This document shows, piece by piece, positions 43,300 through 55,590 of a stretch of 64,000 nt of DNA (the stretch's first letter is position 1; the number at the start of each line of letters is the position of its first letter). The position numbers and the translations under genes are program-made. The stretch lies in the NCBI RefSeq assembly GCF_002878395.1, contig NC_061119.1:18701645-18765644 (forward strand), given 5' to 3'. Source of the DNA: Capsicum annuum (lineage: Eukaryota > Streptophyta > Magnoliopsida > Solanales > Solanaceae). Under the pieces are notes generated by a model, which worked only from the letters and a program-made list of their open reading frames with translations, searched no databases and was not told the DNA's origin.

Positions 43300-43919
43300 T
43301 GAGAAGAGGACATGGGGAAGTGGGATTAGTGGCGGTGGTTTCTGAAGTTTTGTACATTCCTCTCAGGACTGTCATCAACAGTTGACGGGCATCATCGGGT
43401 TGTTGACATACACCATACATGGAAACAAGAGCAGTGTTTGTATAAATATCAGAAGTAAAACCCAGTTGAACTGCATTGCAATGAATGGATTTTCCGAGTT
43501 CTACGCAGGATAATTGAGCAACTGACTTGAGAAGGCTTGGGAATGTGGAGGAATCAGGAAGGATATTCAGTTTACACATTTGGGTGTAAACGAAAACGGA
43601 ATGAGTGTGTGATTTTGAATCTGTGTAGCGTCTGATAAATAAGTGTATTACATAAATTACAGTCAATGGAATGAGAGAAATCCTGGAATAAAAGTGTAGT
43701 ATGAGCAAATCCATTTGAAGATAAAGAAGAATCGATCAATCTTATGAGAGAAAATTGGTCGATTGGTTTACCGCCGACTAGCTTTTGGTTCGTGTGGATT
43801 TTGTGCATTGGAGGACTAGCCAAAGCTGAGATTGTATAAGCGCGGAAGCCATAGATGGATGAGAAGTGTGTAAAGATTCTCAGTGATGCTTTCATGGTTA
43901 AGCAAATTGTGAGCAACAT
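43300..43919 (-). pseudogene. PPR protein N-terminus (frameshifted, truncated)
   Basis: Minus strand. An N-terminal frame (43919-43572) starts MLLTICLTMKASL, with the likelier start at MKAS, 43895, and looks like an organelle transit peptide. A second frame (from about 43714) carries PPR repeats: HSVFVYTQM, ILPDSSTFPSLLKSVAQLSC, VELGKSIHCNAVQLGF, DIYTNTALVSMYG and PDDARQLL. One frameshift near 43640 separates them. After DDARQLL the sequence leaves PPR at about 43345 and becomes a repeat shared with 40871. PPR proteins bind organelle RNA; the PLS-like motif lengths suggest an editing-type member. Only about two repeats remain of many. Confidence 0.75.
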
Positions 43920-44528
43920 TTACAAATTAGGGAGCCATGACTAAGATTGTGGAATATCAAAGTGCTGCTGTGGCACAAGATGCGCTGGTATTGCAAAGGT
44001 AGGAAAATGAGTTCACAATGTTCGAATGCTATCTTTTATCATCCTTTACCTGACAAAGTGTCTAATTTTACAAATTATCATGAGATGTTATAAGAAGAAA
44101 CGTTGAACAAAATCAGGCACTTACAATGTGAGGAAAAAACTATATACAAATTGTTTCTAATGGATAATTACTTTAATTAAAAGTTGCTGTTTGTAAGAGA
44201 GATTATTATTGGACAATGATTCGAGCTATGTCCTAGACAAGTAAATTATCCTATGGCCTCTTGATATTTTTTTTCTCTTAACAACACATCTATCTAGTCG
44301 AAGGGAACTTGCTTCTAACTTCTCATTGGTCGTCACCTAATCTATTCAAATTTTACTTGGACCAATTTCGACTAAAATAATGAGACAACCCAAACTTATC
44401 AAAGTCCAATCGCTTTCTCCTTGGCTTTAGCCGACTGGAGCCCAGACGAGCAGTGACAAACATCCTTTGGTGTGATGCACAAGGTTTGGTCCAAGACGTG
44501 ACCAAGATTCAGCCCTCGTTGCTGCCAT
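43920..44528. other. No gene seen
   Basis: Short AT-rich stretches and a moderately GC-rich part (44380-44520), the latter possibly 3' untranslated DNA of the minus-strand fragment that follows. Confidence 0.4.
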
Positions 44529-44777
44529 TCATATCTCCAGTTCTAGCTTCTTCATTAGCACTGGATCCTCTTCTTGTGATTTGTTCTTCATTCTGGCAAC
44601 TTTGTGCGAGTACTTAGCAAAAGCAGCAGAGAGTGCTGATTTGACGGTCACTTCGGGTTCTTTCTTCTCACAATTGCTTGTATCCCCAACTTCCTTCTCA
44701 TCTTCCTTTGTACTGCTGGAGCCAGGATGAGATTCATTCGCAACTGAAGTTTCTGGAATGCATGGGCGTTTTGGCAC
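44529..44777 (-). CDS. C-terminal exon fragment of an unrecognised plant protein
   Basis: Minus strand, ending at 44529. The frame reads PKRPCIPETSVANESHPGSS, then a Glu/Lys/Ser-rich stretch, then VKSALSAAFAKYSHKVARMK and EEDPVLMKKLELEI. It stays open a further 12 codons or so upstream (FKREV before PKRP). Low complexity first, then a helical, conserved-looking C-terminus. Probably the last exon of a gene whose other exons are gone, because upstream sequence turns into the 59-bp dispersed repeat at 44821. Family not recognised. Confidence 0.4.
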   Translation of the reverse strand: MPKRPCIPETSVANESHPGSSSTKEDEKEVGDTSNCEKKEPEVTVKSALSAAFAKYSHKVARMKNKSQEEDPVLMKKLELEI

Positions 44778-44820
44778 TTCTCGCTTGAAAGGTTCATGAA
44801 AAACATTATATACTGTATGT

Positions 44821-44879
44821 TTGATGTAATTGAGACGTTTCTTGAAAAGCCAAAATCATAATTCTTTATTATATGAGTA
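44821..44879 (+). repeat. 59-bp dispersed repeat, copy 2 of 2
   Basis: Matches 4635-4693 with few substitutions. Its left edge is close to the upstream limit of the unrecognised minus-strand fragment. Confidence 0.65.
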
Positions 44880-45811
44880 TATGTTATCGAAGTCGTACAA
44901 ATTATAATTATCGACCTATCATATTACAGTATATCAAAACTGAATTTGAAATACCGTGCTATACTGAATTACAAGTTTGCTATATAATGATAGAGTATTC
45001 CTTCAATTCAAAAGTTTTAATATCATACCATGCACATCATATTAGTATTTCATCGATTTTTTAGCCTGCAAAAATATGTCAAATCTTTGCCCTGTCATTT
45101 TTATCGACATTGAAAACGCTAGTAGAAAATTAGCTTATTCAAAATAGTTATGGTTGAAACATAATTTTTTATTTGAATGTAGATGAGAACATTATAGTGT
45201 TTTTGAAAACTATTATTTTTATTTCAATGTTGTGGTACCTTTTTTGTCAAATAGGTTTTCCCAATGAAATAAAATACAATAGATAAGGTCAAATGTGATA
45301 TTTTGCACGTTTACATATTTCACGTGAGTTATGCCCAATTTTGGCATATGGATGATTTAGGTTGTCTATTGTGTTCCAACGAAAGCAGTAAAACAGTAAA
45401 TAAATATAATATTTTTATGAGAAAAACATCCGAGTCAAAAAGGGGTAAAAAAAATCACGATACGCAGCTTTATAGGATTTAAGTTCAACTCCACTAAACA
45501 CAATGAGTCTCTCAACAAATGATTACAAACTTTGTAACCTAAGAATTATAAACTCTAATTTTTAATAGTATTCAACAATCTCCCCAAAATGTTGAATCTC
45601 ACTTCAAGTTAGAATTTAGATTACAAAACTCTTGTAATCCTAGGAACTAACTCTAGGTTCCTAAAGACTAAACTCCTAAACCAACTTATAATACATTGGG
45701 ACTAAGAAAGCATGAAAATTACAACTCAATAAACTTTCTAATACATATTAACTAAAATAGAAAATTGTTAGACACATGGATGAAACAAGTTCTTTAATCT
45801 AGTTCACTTAA
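44880..45811. other. Intergenic DNA, possible old retroelement remnant
   Basis: AT-rich. 45480-45760 contains CAACAATCTCCCC-like text and Asn/Thr-rich sequence reminiscent of minus-strand Copia polypurine regions, but no domain can be read. Confidence 0.25.
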
Positions 45812-46916
45812 GCCTGTCAACCGGGTTTACCGGGTCAAACCGATCCGTCCTGATAAATCCAGCCCAGAAATGTTCCCGATAAATTCAGTCCAGAAATGTT
45901 GTCCGACCCGATTTGGATCGGCTCAGTGGGTCCAAATGATTCCTGAGCTGGGCCGTCTGGGATGGTCAGCCCAATGAACCAGCCCAGTTAGGAAATCGGA
46001 TTGGGCCCACCAGTTACCCAAATCGGACCGACCTGGTTTATTTAATTTTTTTTAATGTTGGCGTCAGCTGGGCCATGACCAATTGGATCGTTGGCAGCCC
46101 AACGACATTATAGCCATTGTCTGGCCTAACGACCAATTGGCTAGATTTTAAAAATAAAAAATTTAATTCAAAAAAATTCCTATAAATACCCCAATTTGGA
46201 AATAATTTTTCACACAACTCACAATCTCATTCTCTCAATCTCTCTTAAATATTCTAATTATCTCCTGAAGTGCTCAATTTACTTTTTAATTTTGCAATTA
46301 AAAATATCATGTGGGAGTTTTCTAAAGTCTCAACTTTTGATACTTTAAAAATTTGATATTGTTGTTCCATCTCCTACTTTTAATTTTTAATTAGTGTATT
46401 ATTTGTTGAATATTTATTTATATTACCTTTTCATATTTTGAATATTTATTAGTTTAATTTGTAATATGAATAAATTAAGAAAAGTTGATAAAAGTGTTAA
46501 AAAATTTGTCCTGAAAGTGATAGTGGTAATAAAAAAAAATTGGTGGCAGTTTCAATAGAGGTAATTAAAGTACTAGATATACCCGTGTGCATCCGGTACC
46601 AATTAGTCAACCGTTTGGGAATAAATAGGTATAGGTGCTCACGATATGAATTATTTAGAAGCTCAAGAAAATTATGGTATAGAAGAAGAGAATGAAGTAG
46701 ACGCAGTTGATTTAAATGTATATGATGATCATATTGGTGATACACCCAAAGTCGGTAATGCTAATGTTAGATCTGAATTGGTTAATCTTCATTCCCGTCC
46801 TCTCCGACCTCCTCCCCTCCGTAAAATCTCGTAGAAGAACTAGTATTGTATGAGATTTTTTTACGAAAATAGAAGGAGAAACTAAGGTCCAATGCAATAT
46901 TTTTGAATTGGTATAT
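45812..46916 (+). mobile_element. 5' part of an autonomous-type hAT transposon
   Basis: A GC-rich subterminal block (45815-46120) with repeated CCGGGT, CCCAGC and GGGCC motifs and a start near CCTGTCAACCGGGTTTACC resembles plant hAT 5' ends. It is followed by a transposase N-terminus at about 46490-46916. The rest of the element is missing: chromovirus C is inserted at 46917, and no hAT sequence resumes on its far side within the window. Confidence 0.6.
46646..46916 (+). pseudogene. hAT transposase N-terminus with degraded BED finger
   Basis: MNYLEAQENYGIEEENEVDA at 46646 begins an acidic linker, then SHSRP-like and PPPLRK, then after a frame change RRRTSIV, a TGA where Trp is usual, DFFTKIEGETKVQCNIFELV. 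The V-W-D-F-F and Q-C-N features mark a zf-BED DNA-binding domain of hAT transposases. Its second Cys is replaced by Phe and its Trp by a stop. Cut off by the LTR at 46917. Confidence 0.65.
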
Positions 46917-49433
46917 TGTAACTCCCCGAGTCTGTACCCCGGACGCTACACGATGCTCATAATCTCGAAGGACCACAAGCTAACCCATGATGGGTACCTG
47001 CTGTAATAACTGAATAATAATACTGTAGTATACGGAAATTAGGCAAAAAATATGCCATAAGGTTCAATACTGTAATAAAACTAAATACGGTATAATAAAT
47101 ACCAAATTTGATACATCTGTCTGAAAATACTCTAGTCTAAAAAATCCTCTAAACTGTCTGAAATATGGAGTTGATAGGATAAGTCCCCAACTAACTCCGA
47201 ACTACTGAAATAGGTTGAACTACTGAAATAATCATCATGTCCTCGAACTATGAGGACTCACCACTAACTCTGACTGCTGAAGATCTGAACTGCTAAGGGT
47301 GCTCGGGAGCTCGTGCGTCTGAACCTATGATGTAAAACATAATAGCGTAAGAGAAAAGTATGCGTCAGCACTTTGAATGTACTGGTATGCAAAGTGAGGT
47401 AGGCTGAAATGCATGGGTTCATATGCATGAACAATACCGATTGAATGACATGAATATAACTGAATAAGAGTACAAGCATGAATATATATGCTGTAATCTG
47501 AGATCGTGATAACGCTGGATACTGAGTTCTGAATTACTAATTTAAAGATATTTGATTTTAATGATATTATGCATCTGATAACTAAGGGACTGTATATGAC
47601 AGTCTTGATCCTGTGGAACTATACTGAGTTTTGTACTGAATTGAGTGACTGTATCTGACAGTCCTGATTTTCTGTAGGACTGAACTGAATTCTATACTGA
47701 GACTGGAACGGAAACTAAGACTGTGGAAAGTAATCATCTAACCGATATGCCCTTTTCTGAATAGATTAGGGTCCAACCTGTAACCCCAGTTAAAGGGTGT
47801 CAGTATCGTACCATGGGAAAATACCAATTGAGTTATCCTCATCTGCAGGTGCTCTGAACGAGAACGGTGGTACCCTCAACTGGCAGGCAGATCACCTTAT
47901 CAACCCTTGACTGGTAGGTTGATGTCTCAACCTACGCTGGCTACGTAGTTCTGAAACACAAGGACTGTTTCTAAGGATCACACCCTCTACTGGCAGGTGA
48001 GTCCCCATCTGAGGGTTCACTCGGTGTTGAATCCTACTCCCAACTAAATAGACACTGGAATGGATTCTAGACTATTCTAGGTTGGACTAAGCTATTTTGA
48101 TCGTACTGTATAATTGAACTAAACTGAGTTCACTGGGTTTCGTGGACTGATGGAATACTATTGAATTCTATTAACTGACTGAGTACTACTGAGGTCTGAA
48201 CTAGATACTGTGATTGATTTCTGAATACTACTGATTTTTCCTGAGTTCTATAACTGACTGAGAGTACTACTGATCATGACATGACTGCTACTATCCTAAG
48301 ACTGTCCATGGGTCTAGGTAATTAGCTAAATTATCGAGTATTAAATACCCATAAGACTCGATAGCATAAATTATAAGACATGGCACAATCTTAAAACATG
48401 ATAAATAACTACTTGATCATCATTCATTCATTGGGACATTCTAGCAAACACTTGCATAACATGAACTTGAATACATGCTAACATAATATAATTTCATTAT
48501 TTAATTCTCACGAACAACTCATCAAACACTTGGAAGACATTGTATATGCACATAGTACTAATAACACATGAGCATCACAATTTCAAGGCTTTAACATGAA
48601 TTCACATGATACTACATACATAATAGTTGTTTTTACATAAATCTTGCACTTAATCATGGAATAGAAATCCAATCAACATTATAATCATGAATACACTTGA
48701 ATCCAAATCGTGGAAATCATGAAATCGAGCTACTTGAAGTTTAAAAGAGTTTCTTGGACTCCAAGGGTGGAAGGAACCCTTGGACGAACACTTGAAATAC
48801 CTTGGTCGCTAAATTCTTAAAGAAAAATGGTGAAACCTTGAGCCTTGGCTTTGAAATATAATCACCTAGGGTTCTTGTTCTTGAGCAATTTGAGAGAAAG
48901 TGAGTGTATTTTACTTAATGAGGATTGAATCTCGTGTTTTAGGACTGAATAGGGATTGGAAAAAGATCCTAATACCCCTTAGGATGCGACTTTTTAATTA
49001 CTGAAAACCGAACTGTCGACGCATAGACCAAAGCATCACGTCATTAGCATCGATGCGATGGCAATGCGCCGCGTCGAGTCCATATTGGTTCACTGGAAAT
49101 TACCACTGGGAGTCAAGAAAAAATATTGATCAACGGGATGGCCGATGCGCCGCACTGAGATCGCGTGAATTCACTATTTTGGATTTCCAAACATGGTTCA
49201 AATAAGGTCCGAAAAATATGAAACTCATTCGGAAACATCTACTGACATTCCTGATCATGAATCAACCTAAAGATTGACATTTTAAGGCCATATAGGTTGC
49301 TAAATAGAGTTTCCAAGTTACAAAGGTTAAAATAACACTACGTTTGAATACTTAGAAAAAAATTTCTAAGTGTGGGACCCCTTAACAAGCTTTAAAGGAT
49401 TGAGTTAAGCTTAGGATTTTGTAGGGTCTTACA
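46917..49433 (-). repeat. 3' LTR of minus-strand chromovirus C
   Basis: 2517 bp from TGTAACT at 46917 (LTR end in minus sense ...AGTTACA) to ...GGGTCTTACA at 49433 (LTR start TGTAAGACCC). It shares with the LTRs of A and B the GAGTC...GGGTATTTAATACTC palindrome (about 48337-48362), the tandem CAGTCYTGAT minisatellite (47590-47700) and the block GAGGGTACCACC / TGGCAGG (47870-47890). Confidence 0.87.
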
Positions 49434-50230
49434 ATATCTCCCTCTTAGGAACATTCATTCTCGAATGGGGTCGACTGAGTTGAGAATACTGATAAACTGA
49501 CTTTAGATATAGGATATGCACAACTAAAACATGATTTCATGACTGACACTACTAATATGCTGAAATTTCATACTGAACATGCATATCTGATGCATGAGTA
49601 CATGGATGGGATTGCTAATAAGCTGAGTCTTTTATACTGAATATTCATATCTGATACATGAATATCTGACTTAACAGACTCATGAATGTATGACTAGATA
49701 TGCAATGGTAACTGATACTAAGTTTATAAGGGAAATCTGAGCATGGAATTTAGTAAGTTCAAGGGAAAACTATTACCTTGGACTAAATCAGAGTTTCGGA
49801 GAAGAGGTGAGGATACTTGGTCCGCATATCTGCTTCTTCTTCCTAAGTGGCTCCCTCAAGGGACTGATTCCGCCAAAGAACTTTGACTAGATAGACCTCT
49901 TTGTTCCTCAATCTGCGAATTTAATAATTATGTATTTCGAATGGAATCTCCTTATAAAGAGAGGTTGTTCTGAATATTTGGTCCCTTAATAGGGACTACA
50001 ACTTCTGGGTCGCCTATGCACACCTTAAGTTAGGAGATATGGAACATTGGGTGTACTGAAGCTAAGTTTGAAGGCAACTCGAGCTCGTAGGCTACCCTTC
50101 TGAAATGGCTAAGAATTCGGTAAGGAACCAACACATCGGCAACTGAGTTTTCCCTTCTAGCCGAGCCTTGTCACTCCTTTCATGGAAGAGATCTTCAAGG
50201 ATACAAAATTACTGATCTCAAACTCAAGAT
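49434..50230 (-). pseudogene. 3' end of pol (integrase tail, chromodomain) of chromovirus C
   Basis: Minus strand. A purine-rich tract (complement of ATATCTCCCTCTTAGG, 49434-49450) adjoins the LTR. Upstream, 49800-49920 encodes RRLRNKEVYLVKVLWRNQ and EGAT, then a stop, then EEEADMRTK, a chromodomain-like tail as in A and B. Homology to element A pol ends at about 50230, so the rest of the element is deleted or replaced. Bases 49450-49795 are the untranslated 3' region. Confidence 0.75.
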
Positions 50231-51791
50231 TATTTAACGAACATGCATGAATGGGAACATGAGAACATAGTTGAGCCATAAACGTGATACATGAACTGAA
50301 TGTCATGAACTGAACTGAGCCTCTGAATACATGGCTTTCAGCTGAGATTGGAACCTGAGGGTCAACTTATGAGTACCCATTACTCTAAACTGGATTCTTT
50401 AAGTGAAGAGAAAATAGCATGCTCAAGTTATGAAGGCTTGGGGGATTACAGTGCATCTCCCTCTTGGGATACTATGTTCCTTGAAATATGCTGGCTAGGC
50501 TGAGATACTGAGGAAAAATTGAGAAGATGCATAGGGCACCCACGAACTGAATCATGACTGAATATCTGGGATCTAAAACTGAGGTATGATACATGAACTG
50601 GACTGAACTCATAAATACCAGGATGCTCTATCTTGGGATGATCATATTCATGAAGTTTCGCATAGTGTGACTAGATGGAAAGAAGGGAAACCAACCCATA
50701 CAAACTTGTCTGCCTGACTAGTGAGTTGAAGTATTGCTTTATGGACTAACTCATGCTGAAAACTTTATACTTGACTGGAGCAATTCTATGACACTCTTTC
50801 TATAGAGTTCTAGTGACTTTAGAGAGCAAGGAATCTTAGCATGGGCTGAATAAAACGTATGACTATGCAATCACATCTTGAATAATATTCTGTAATATGA
50901 GGTGAGGCCTACGAAACATAATCTAAGACAGAGTGACTACGCCTTATGCTACTCCCTTAACTATACTCTCCACCATAGTACGGGGCTTCACCTAAGTCTA
51001 TTGAAAGTATTCACATGGGCGCTGAGCACGAATGCATAAACATATTGACTTATTTGATTAATTAAATGGTTGATAGCTGAATATTGGTCATGTAAGATTG
51101 AATTATACTTAGTCTGGATAGAAACTGTAGAGTATTATGCATATGAGGTAAGGACAGACTGAGCAACATGAGGTACTGAGCATGAATGCATGTAAACTGT
51201 ATTGTATGAGAAAACTGGACCAAGCGTATGGCATAACTCTAAAATACTAATAACTGATAACTGTATGCTGTGGTCAAGCAAACCTAAGACTGAATTAAGT
51301 TTTGAACTAAATGCTGAACTGGAACTGGAACTAAGTTTTGATAACTACATAATGGAGATTAATATGAATCGAGAATCTAAATAGACACTTACATTCTGCA
51401 TTTCCTCAACTCTTCATCTCTTGAAAAATTCTAATTTCTTCTTCAACAACTAAATACAGCCTCCTATTAGCCATTCACTCACACACCAATATGATATTTA
51501 ATCCTATCTTTATAACTACAGCCTCGTGTGAAAAAAACATGCAATAAATCTTTCTTAACCTGAAAAATTTACTCTCTCCCATCTGAGAAATTGCTCCTCA
51601 CTACATCATTTCATAAGGATAGTTCACTAAAAGGTTAAAACTTGAAGAATGAATGGATACTATACAGAACTTGACACATACTGAGGCCTGAGGAATAGAA
51701 TATCAACATCCTAAATTTATCAAAAGATCTAAACTAAGGATATACAGGATATAAATTTGAATTTAGCTGATCATTAGGAGCGGAGCATAAG
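50231..51791 (-). mobile_element. Fragment of another LTR retroelement, minus orientation
   Basis: At 50440-50470 the plus strand reads GGGGGATTACA then GTGCATCTCCCTCTTGGG. In the minus sense this is a purine-rich tract followed by an LTR start TGTAATCCCCC. So an LTR piece (50231-50451) and 3' internal DNA (from 50452) of a second element abut chromovirus C. No coding domain is readable to 51791; ORFs here are short and Thr/Leu-rich by chance. Confidence 0.5.
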
Positions 51792-54217
51792 TGTAAGACC
51801 CTATGAAATTCCTAGCTTAATTCAATCCTTTAAGCTTGTTAAGGGGTCCCAGACTTAGAAAATTCTAGCTAATTTTCCAGACATAATTTATTTTTAGCCT
51901 TCGAAAGTTGGCAATCTTATTTCACGACCTTAATATCCTTTAAGGGTCTATATTCTATTAATTCATGATCAGGAAGTTCAGTAGGTGTTCCCAAACAAGT
52001 TTTAAATTCTTCAGACCTCGTTTAGACAACGTTTGGAGTCCCAAAATAGTGGACCAACACGATCTTGGTGCGCTGTGTCGCCCATCGTGTTGGTTAATAT
52101 TATTTCAGGTTGCCAATCAAAAGTATTGAGACACGGCGCGATCATGGTGCGATGTGTCGAGTATCGCATTGATGCCATCCAAACACGTCAATGCCCAGTT
52201 TTAGTCGTTAAATGACCACATCCTTAAGGGTAATTAGGTTATTTTTCTCCAACCTTCAGCCTTCATAACACAAAATTTATCCCTCTTTTGGCTAAATACA
52301 TTCATTATTTCCCAATTACTCAAGAACAAGAAATCCTAGGAGATTAATTTCAAATCAGAAACTCAAGAATTCCTCCATTTACCTTGTATGTAAAGTGTTC
52401 GTCCAAGAGTCTCTTCCACCCTTAGAGCTCAAGAAACCCTTTTCAAAATATGAATTTTGAATTTCATGTTGTGGGTTTGATTGTACACATCTTTATGTTG
52501 TGATATGATTTCCAAGATTGAAAATCTTTCTTGAATTCTCATGACTTTATGTTAGTATGTGCATTGAAAACCTTAAATTTGAAGTGCTTGATATAGCCAT
52601 GATGTATTAGTTATTGATTCATGCCCTAGAAAAGGTTATGCCTTTCATGTATTTATAAAAATGCATAATTGAATAAGAATTGTGTATTATGACCTATCTG
52701 TGATCTCAATGATGAATTCATGATGCACCCATATGTTCAAAATGACTCCCATGCTAAAGCCATGACTTGTAATGATTTGCTCATTTATTTTTATGCTATC
52801 GAGTCCTTGGGGTATTTAATACCCAAAAATTTAGCAGTGTGCCTAGAGCCAATGTCAGTTTTCAAGATAACCTCAGTCAAGCCATGATCAGTAGAATTCA
52901 GTCAGTCTTAGAATTCAGGAAAACTGAGTAGTACTCAGTTCAGTCCTCAGTAACTCAGTTTGTTAACAGAATTTAGTAATATTTCGTCAGTCAACGGAAT
53001 CTAGTGAACTCAGTCCAGTTTAGTATAGTATACTCAGTTTAGTGTCTACTTAGTTGGGAGTAGGATTTAGCATCGAGTGAACCTAAGGATGGGAACTCAC
53101 CTGCCAGCAAAGGGTGTGATTCTTAAAAGCAGTCCTTGCATTCTAGAACTACATAGCCAACATAGGTTGAGACATCAAAACCTACTAGATTAGGGTTGAT
53201 ATGGTGGCTTAACCTGTCATATGAGGGTCCCACCATTCTTTTCATAGTACCTGACAGATGAGGATCACTCATAGCTTGTCCTTATCGGTGGCGTGGTATT
53301 AACACCCTTCTAATTGGGGTTACAGATTGGATCCCAACTCCGCTATAATATCTTATTTAGGGCATGTCAGTTAGATGACTACCTCCCACAGTCTCAGTAT
53401 CAGCCTTCAGTAAAGAACTCAGATAGTTCTACAGATTTTAGGACTGTCAGAGACAGTCACTCAGTTCAGTATGGAACTCAGCTAGTTCTATTAGAATTAG
53501 GACTGCCAAATACAGTCACACAGTTATCAAGTATAGTTATCAGTAATACATTTTATCAATAACCTCGATATTCAAAATCCTTATGATTTAGGTTACAGTT
53601 ATGTATTCATGCATGTATCCTCACATAGTCATGTATATGTTATCCAATCAATTTAGTTCATGCATATGAAACCTTGCATTTAGCCTTACCTCACTTTGCA
53701 TACCAGTACATTCACACGTACTGACGCATACTTTTATTTTGTGCTATGGTGTTTTATACCATGGGTTCAGACGCTCAGGTTCCTGATCACTCTTAGTAGC
53801 TCAGATATCAGCAGTCAGAGTTAGTGGTGATTCCTCATAATTTGAGGATATGATTTTTTCATTCTTTTAGTATTTCAGTATTTACTCATTTTCAGTAAAT
53901 GGAGTTAGTTGGGGATATGTCCCTTCAACTCCTTATTCAGATAATTTAGAGGCTTTCAGACTATAGAATGTTCAGATAGTTATTTCAGTCTTGGTATTAT
54001 CATACCTTGTTCAGATGTTGTTTTATTCAGTATTGATAGTATTTGAACCTTATGGCAAGTTTTCCGCCAGAGTTCTACATTTATTTTAGTTATATTGTTA
54101 TTACAATATTACTATTATCTAGTGCTCAGCTACTGATATTAGTCATGGGTTGGCTAGTGGTCCTTCAGGATTGTTAGCACCGTGTAGCATATGAGGTACC
54201 AGACTTGGGGCATTACA
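51792..54217 (+). repeat. 5' LTR of element B
   Basis: 2426 bp, TGTAAGACCC...GCATTACA. Carries the conserved TCGAGTCCTTGGGGTATTTA palindrome region (about 52798-52822) and two copies of the CAGTYCTR minisatellite near 53410-53530. The first 340 bp or so hold GATCATGG-rich, GC-richer sequence (52050-52200). Confidence 0.88.
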
Positions 54218-54221
54218 AACT

Positions 54222-54233
54222 TAGTATCAGAGC
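54222..54233 (+). other. Primer-binding site, initiator tRNA-Met type
   Basis: TAGTATCAGAGC, one mismatch to TGGTATCAGAGC, four bases after the LTR end. Confidence 0.8.
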
Positions 54234-54441
54234 CTAAGGTTCAATAGACTCCTAGGAAGTCTGAAAGTCGCATCTAGTAGAGTCTTGTGCATAGAAGTGT
54301 AGCGTGCCACATTTATGTATAAGAAGCTATGAGATGTTTTAGGAAGAGTTTCCCTTCTTTCAGTACTCATGTCGTGCGAGTGAGCATGAGCTCCAGTTAA
54401 ACTCTTAGTCTAATTATTCTTTATCTTCCATCTACAGAAAA

Positions 54442-55590
54442 ATGCCTCCAAAGAGGACTCTGGGAAGAGGAACAAGAGATCAGCCAGCCCCTCAGCCCGA
54501 TCAGCCTAATCCTTTAGGCGAACATGTCTCCTATGCAAAATTCAGAGTTCCATTCACTACTCTAGCTAATTTAGTTGCTGCTTAAAATGAAATGCCAGGT
54601 GTTGTTCCAGCCAACCCAGTGGCCAATTCTGCTGTAGCCAGGATTCAAGACTTCACCCGAATAAATCCTCCATTTTTCACCTGGTCAAAGACAGATGAGG
54701 ACCCTCAGGAATTCCTTGATCAAGTGCAGAAGGTTACAAATATTATGGGAGTGATTGTTATCCAGAGTGCTGAGCTAGGTACATATCAGTTGCAAGATGT
54801 GGCTCACACTTGGTTCAAACAGTGGAAAGCAGAGAGGGCTATAGATGTAGGGCCTATTGATTGGGAGGAGTTTGCCACCACTTTTTATAGATAGATTCTT
54901 TCCCCTAAAGCTGAGAGAAGCTAAGGTGTTAGAATTTATCAAACTCAGGTAGCGCAACATGACAGTGAAAGAGTATTCTTTTAAGTTTACTCAATTAGCT
55001 AGATATGCTCCTCATGTGGTGGCAGATAGCAGATCCCGAATGAGTAAGTTTGTGTATGGAGTAAATGGTAGTGTGGTCAAGGAGTTCAGGACTGCAATAG
55101 TGATTAGTGAGATGGACTTAGCTAGACTAATGATCTATGCTCAGTAGATAGAGGAGTAAAAGAATAAGGAGAGAGAAAAGTAGAATAAGAGAGCTAAAAC
55201 AGGTAGCTTCAATTTCAGTCAATCTAAGTCAGAGGGTAGGAATCATTCTCAGTTCCGCCCAAAGTCCTCAGTTCTATCTCCTTCCTCAGCCAGTGCTCCA
55301 GTTCTTAAGTTCAGGAATGGTAACAAAGATAGGGCGCCAGACTCTAAGTCTCAGAGCAGTGTTAGCAGTGCCCGAACTCATCCTCTTTGTCAGATTTGTG
55401 GCAAGCACCATTAAGGTATTTGTAGATCTGGCAGTGATGTTTGTTTCAGATGTGGAAAGCCAGGCCACAGAGTTAGAGATTGTCCCTAGTCAGGTTTTTA
55501 GGGTCAGTCTAACCGTTTCTCAGCTCAGTCCGGTCGTCCAAATCAGCAGGGTGCCACTTTCAGTGCCACTAGTGGGCAATACCCAAACAT
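54442..55590 (+). pseudogene. gag of element B (degenerate)
   Basis: MPPKRTLGRGTRDQPAPQPD from 54442, stop TAA at 54583-54585, then the gag core 54592-54894 (ARIQDFTRINPPFFTWSKTD, FLDQVQKVTNIMGV, YQLQDVAHTWFKQWK). A +1 frame change occurs near 54890, after which the frame continues YSFKFTQLARYAPHVVADSR and on to the CCHC knuckle at 55442-55483 (C-F-R-C-G-K-P-G-H-R-V-R-D-C). A GKHH-type second finger-like motif precedes it. Stops are mostly at Gln codons. Confidence 0.87.

Noticed and set aside
44529..44777. Assigning the fragment to a named plant family
   Set aside because: The C-terminal motif looks conserved but I cannot name the family reliably, so it is left unrecognised.
46917..51791. 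Treating the minus-strand LTR and all DNA to element B as one retrotransposon
   Set aside because: Homology to chromovirus pol stops near 50230 and a second, different LTR start lies at 50451.
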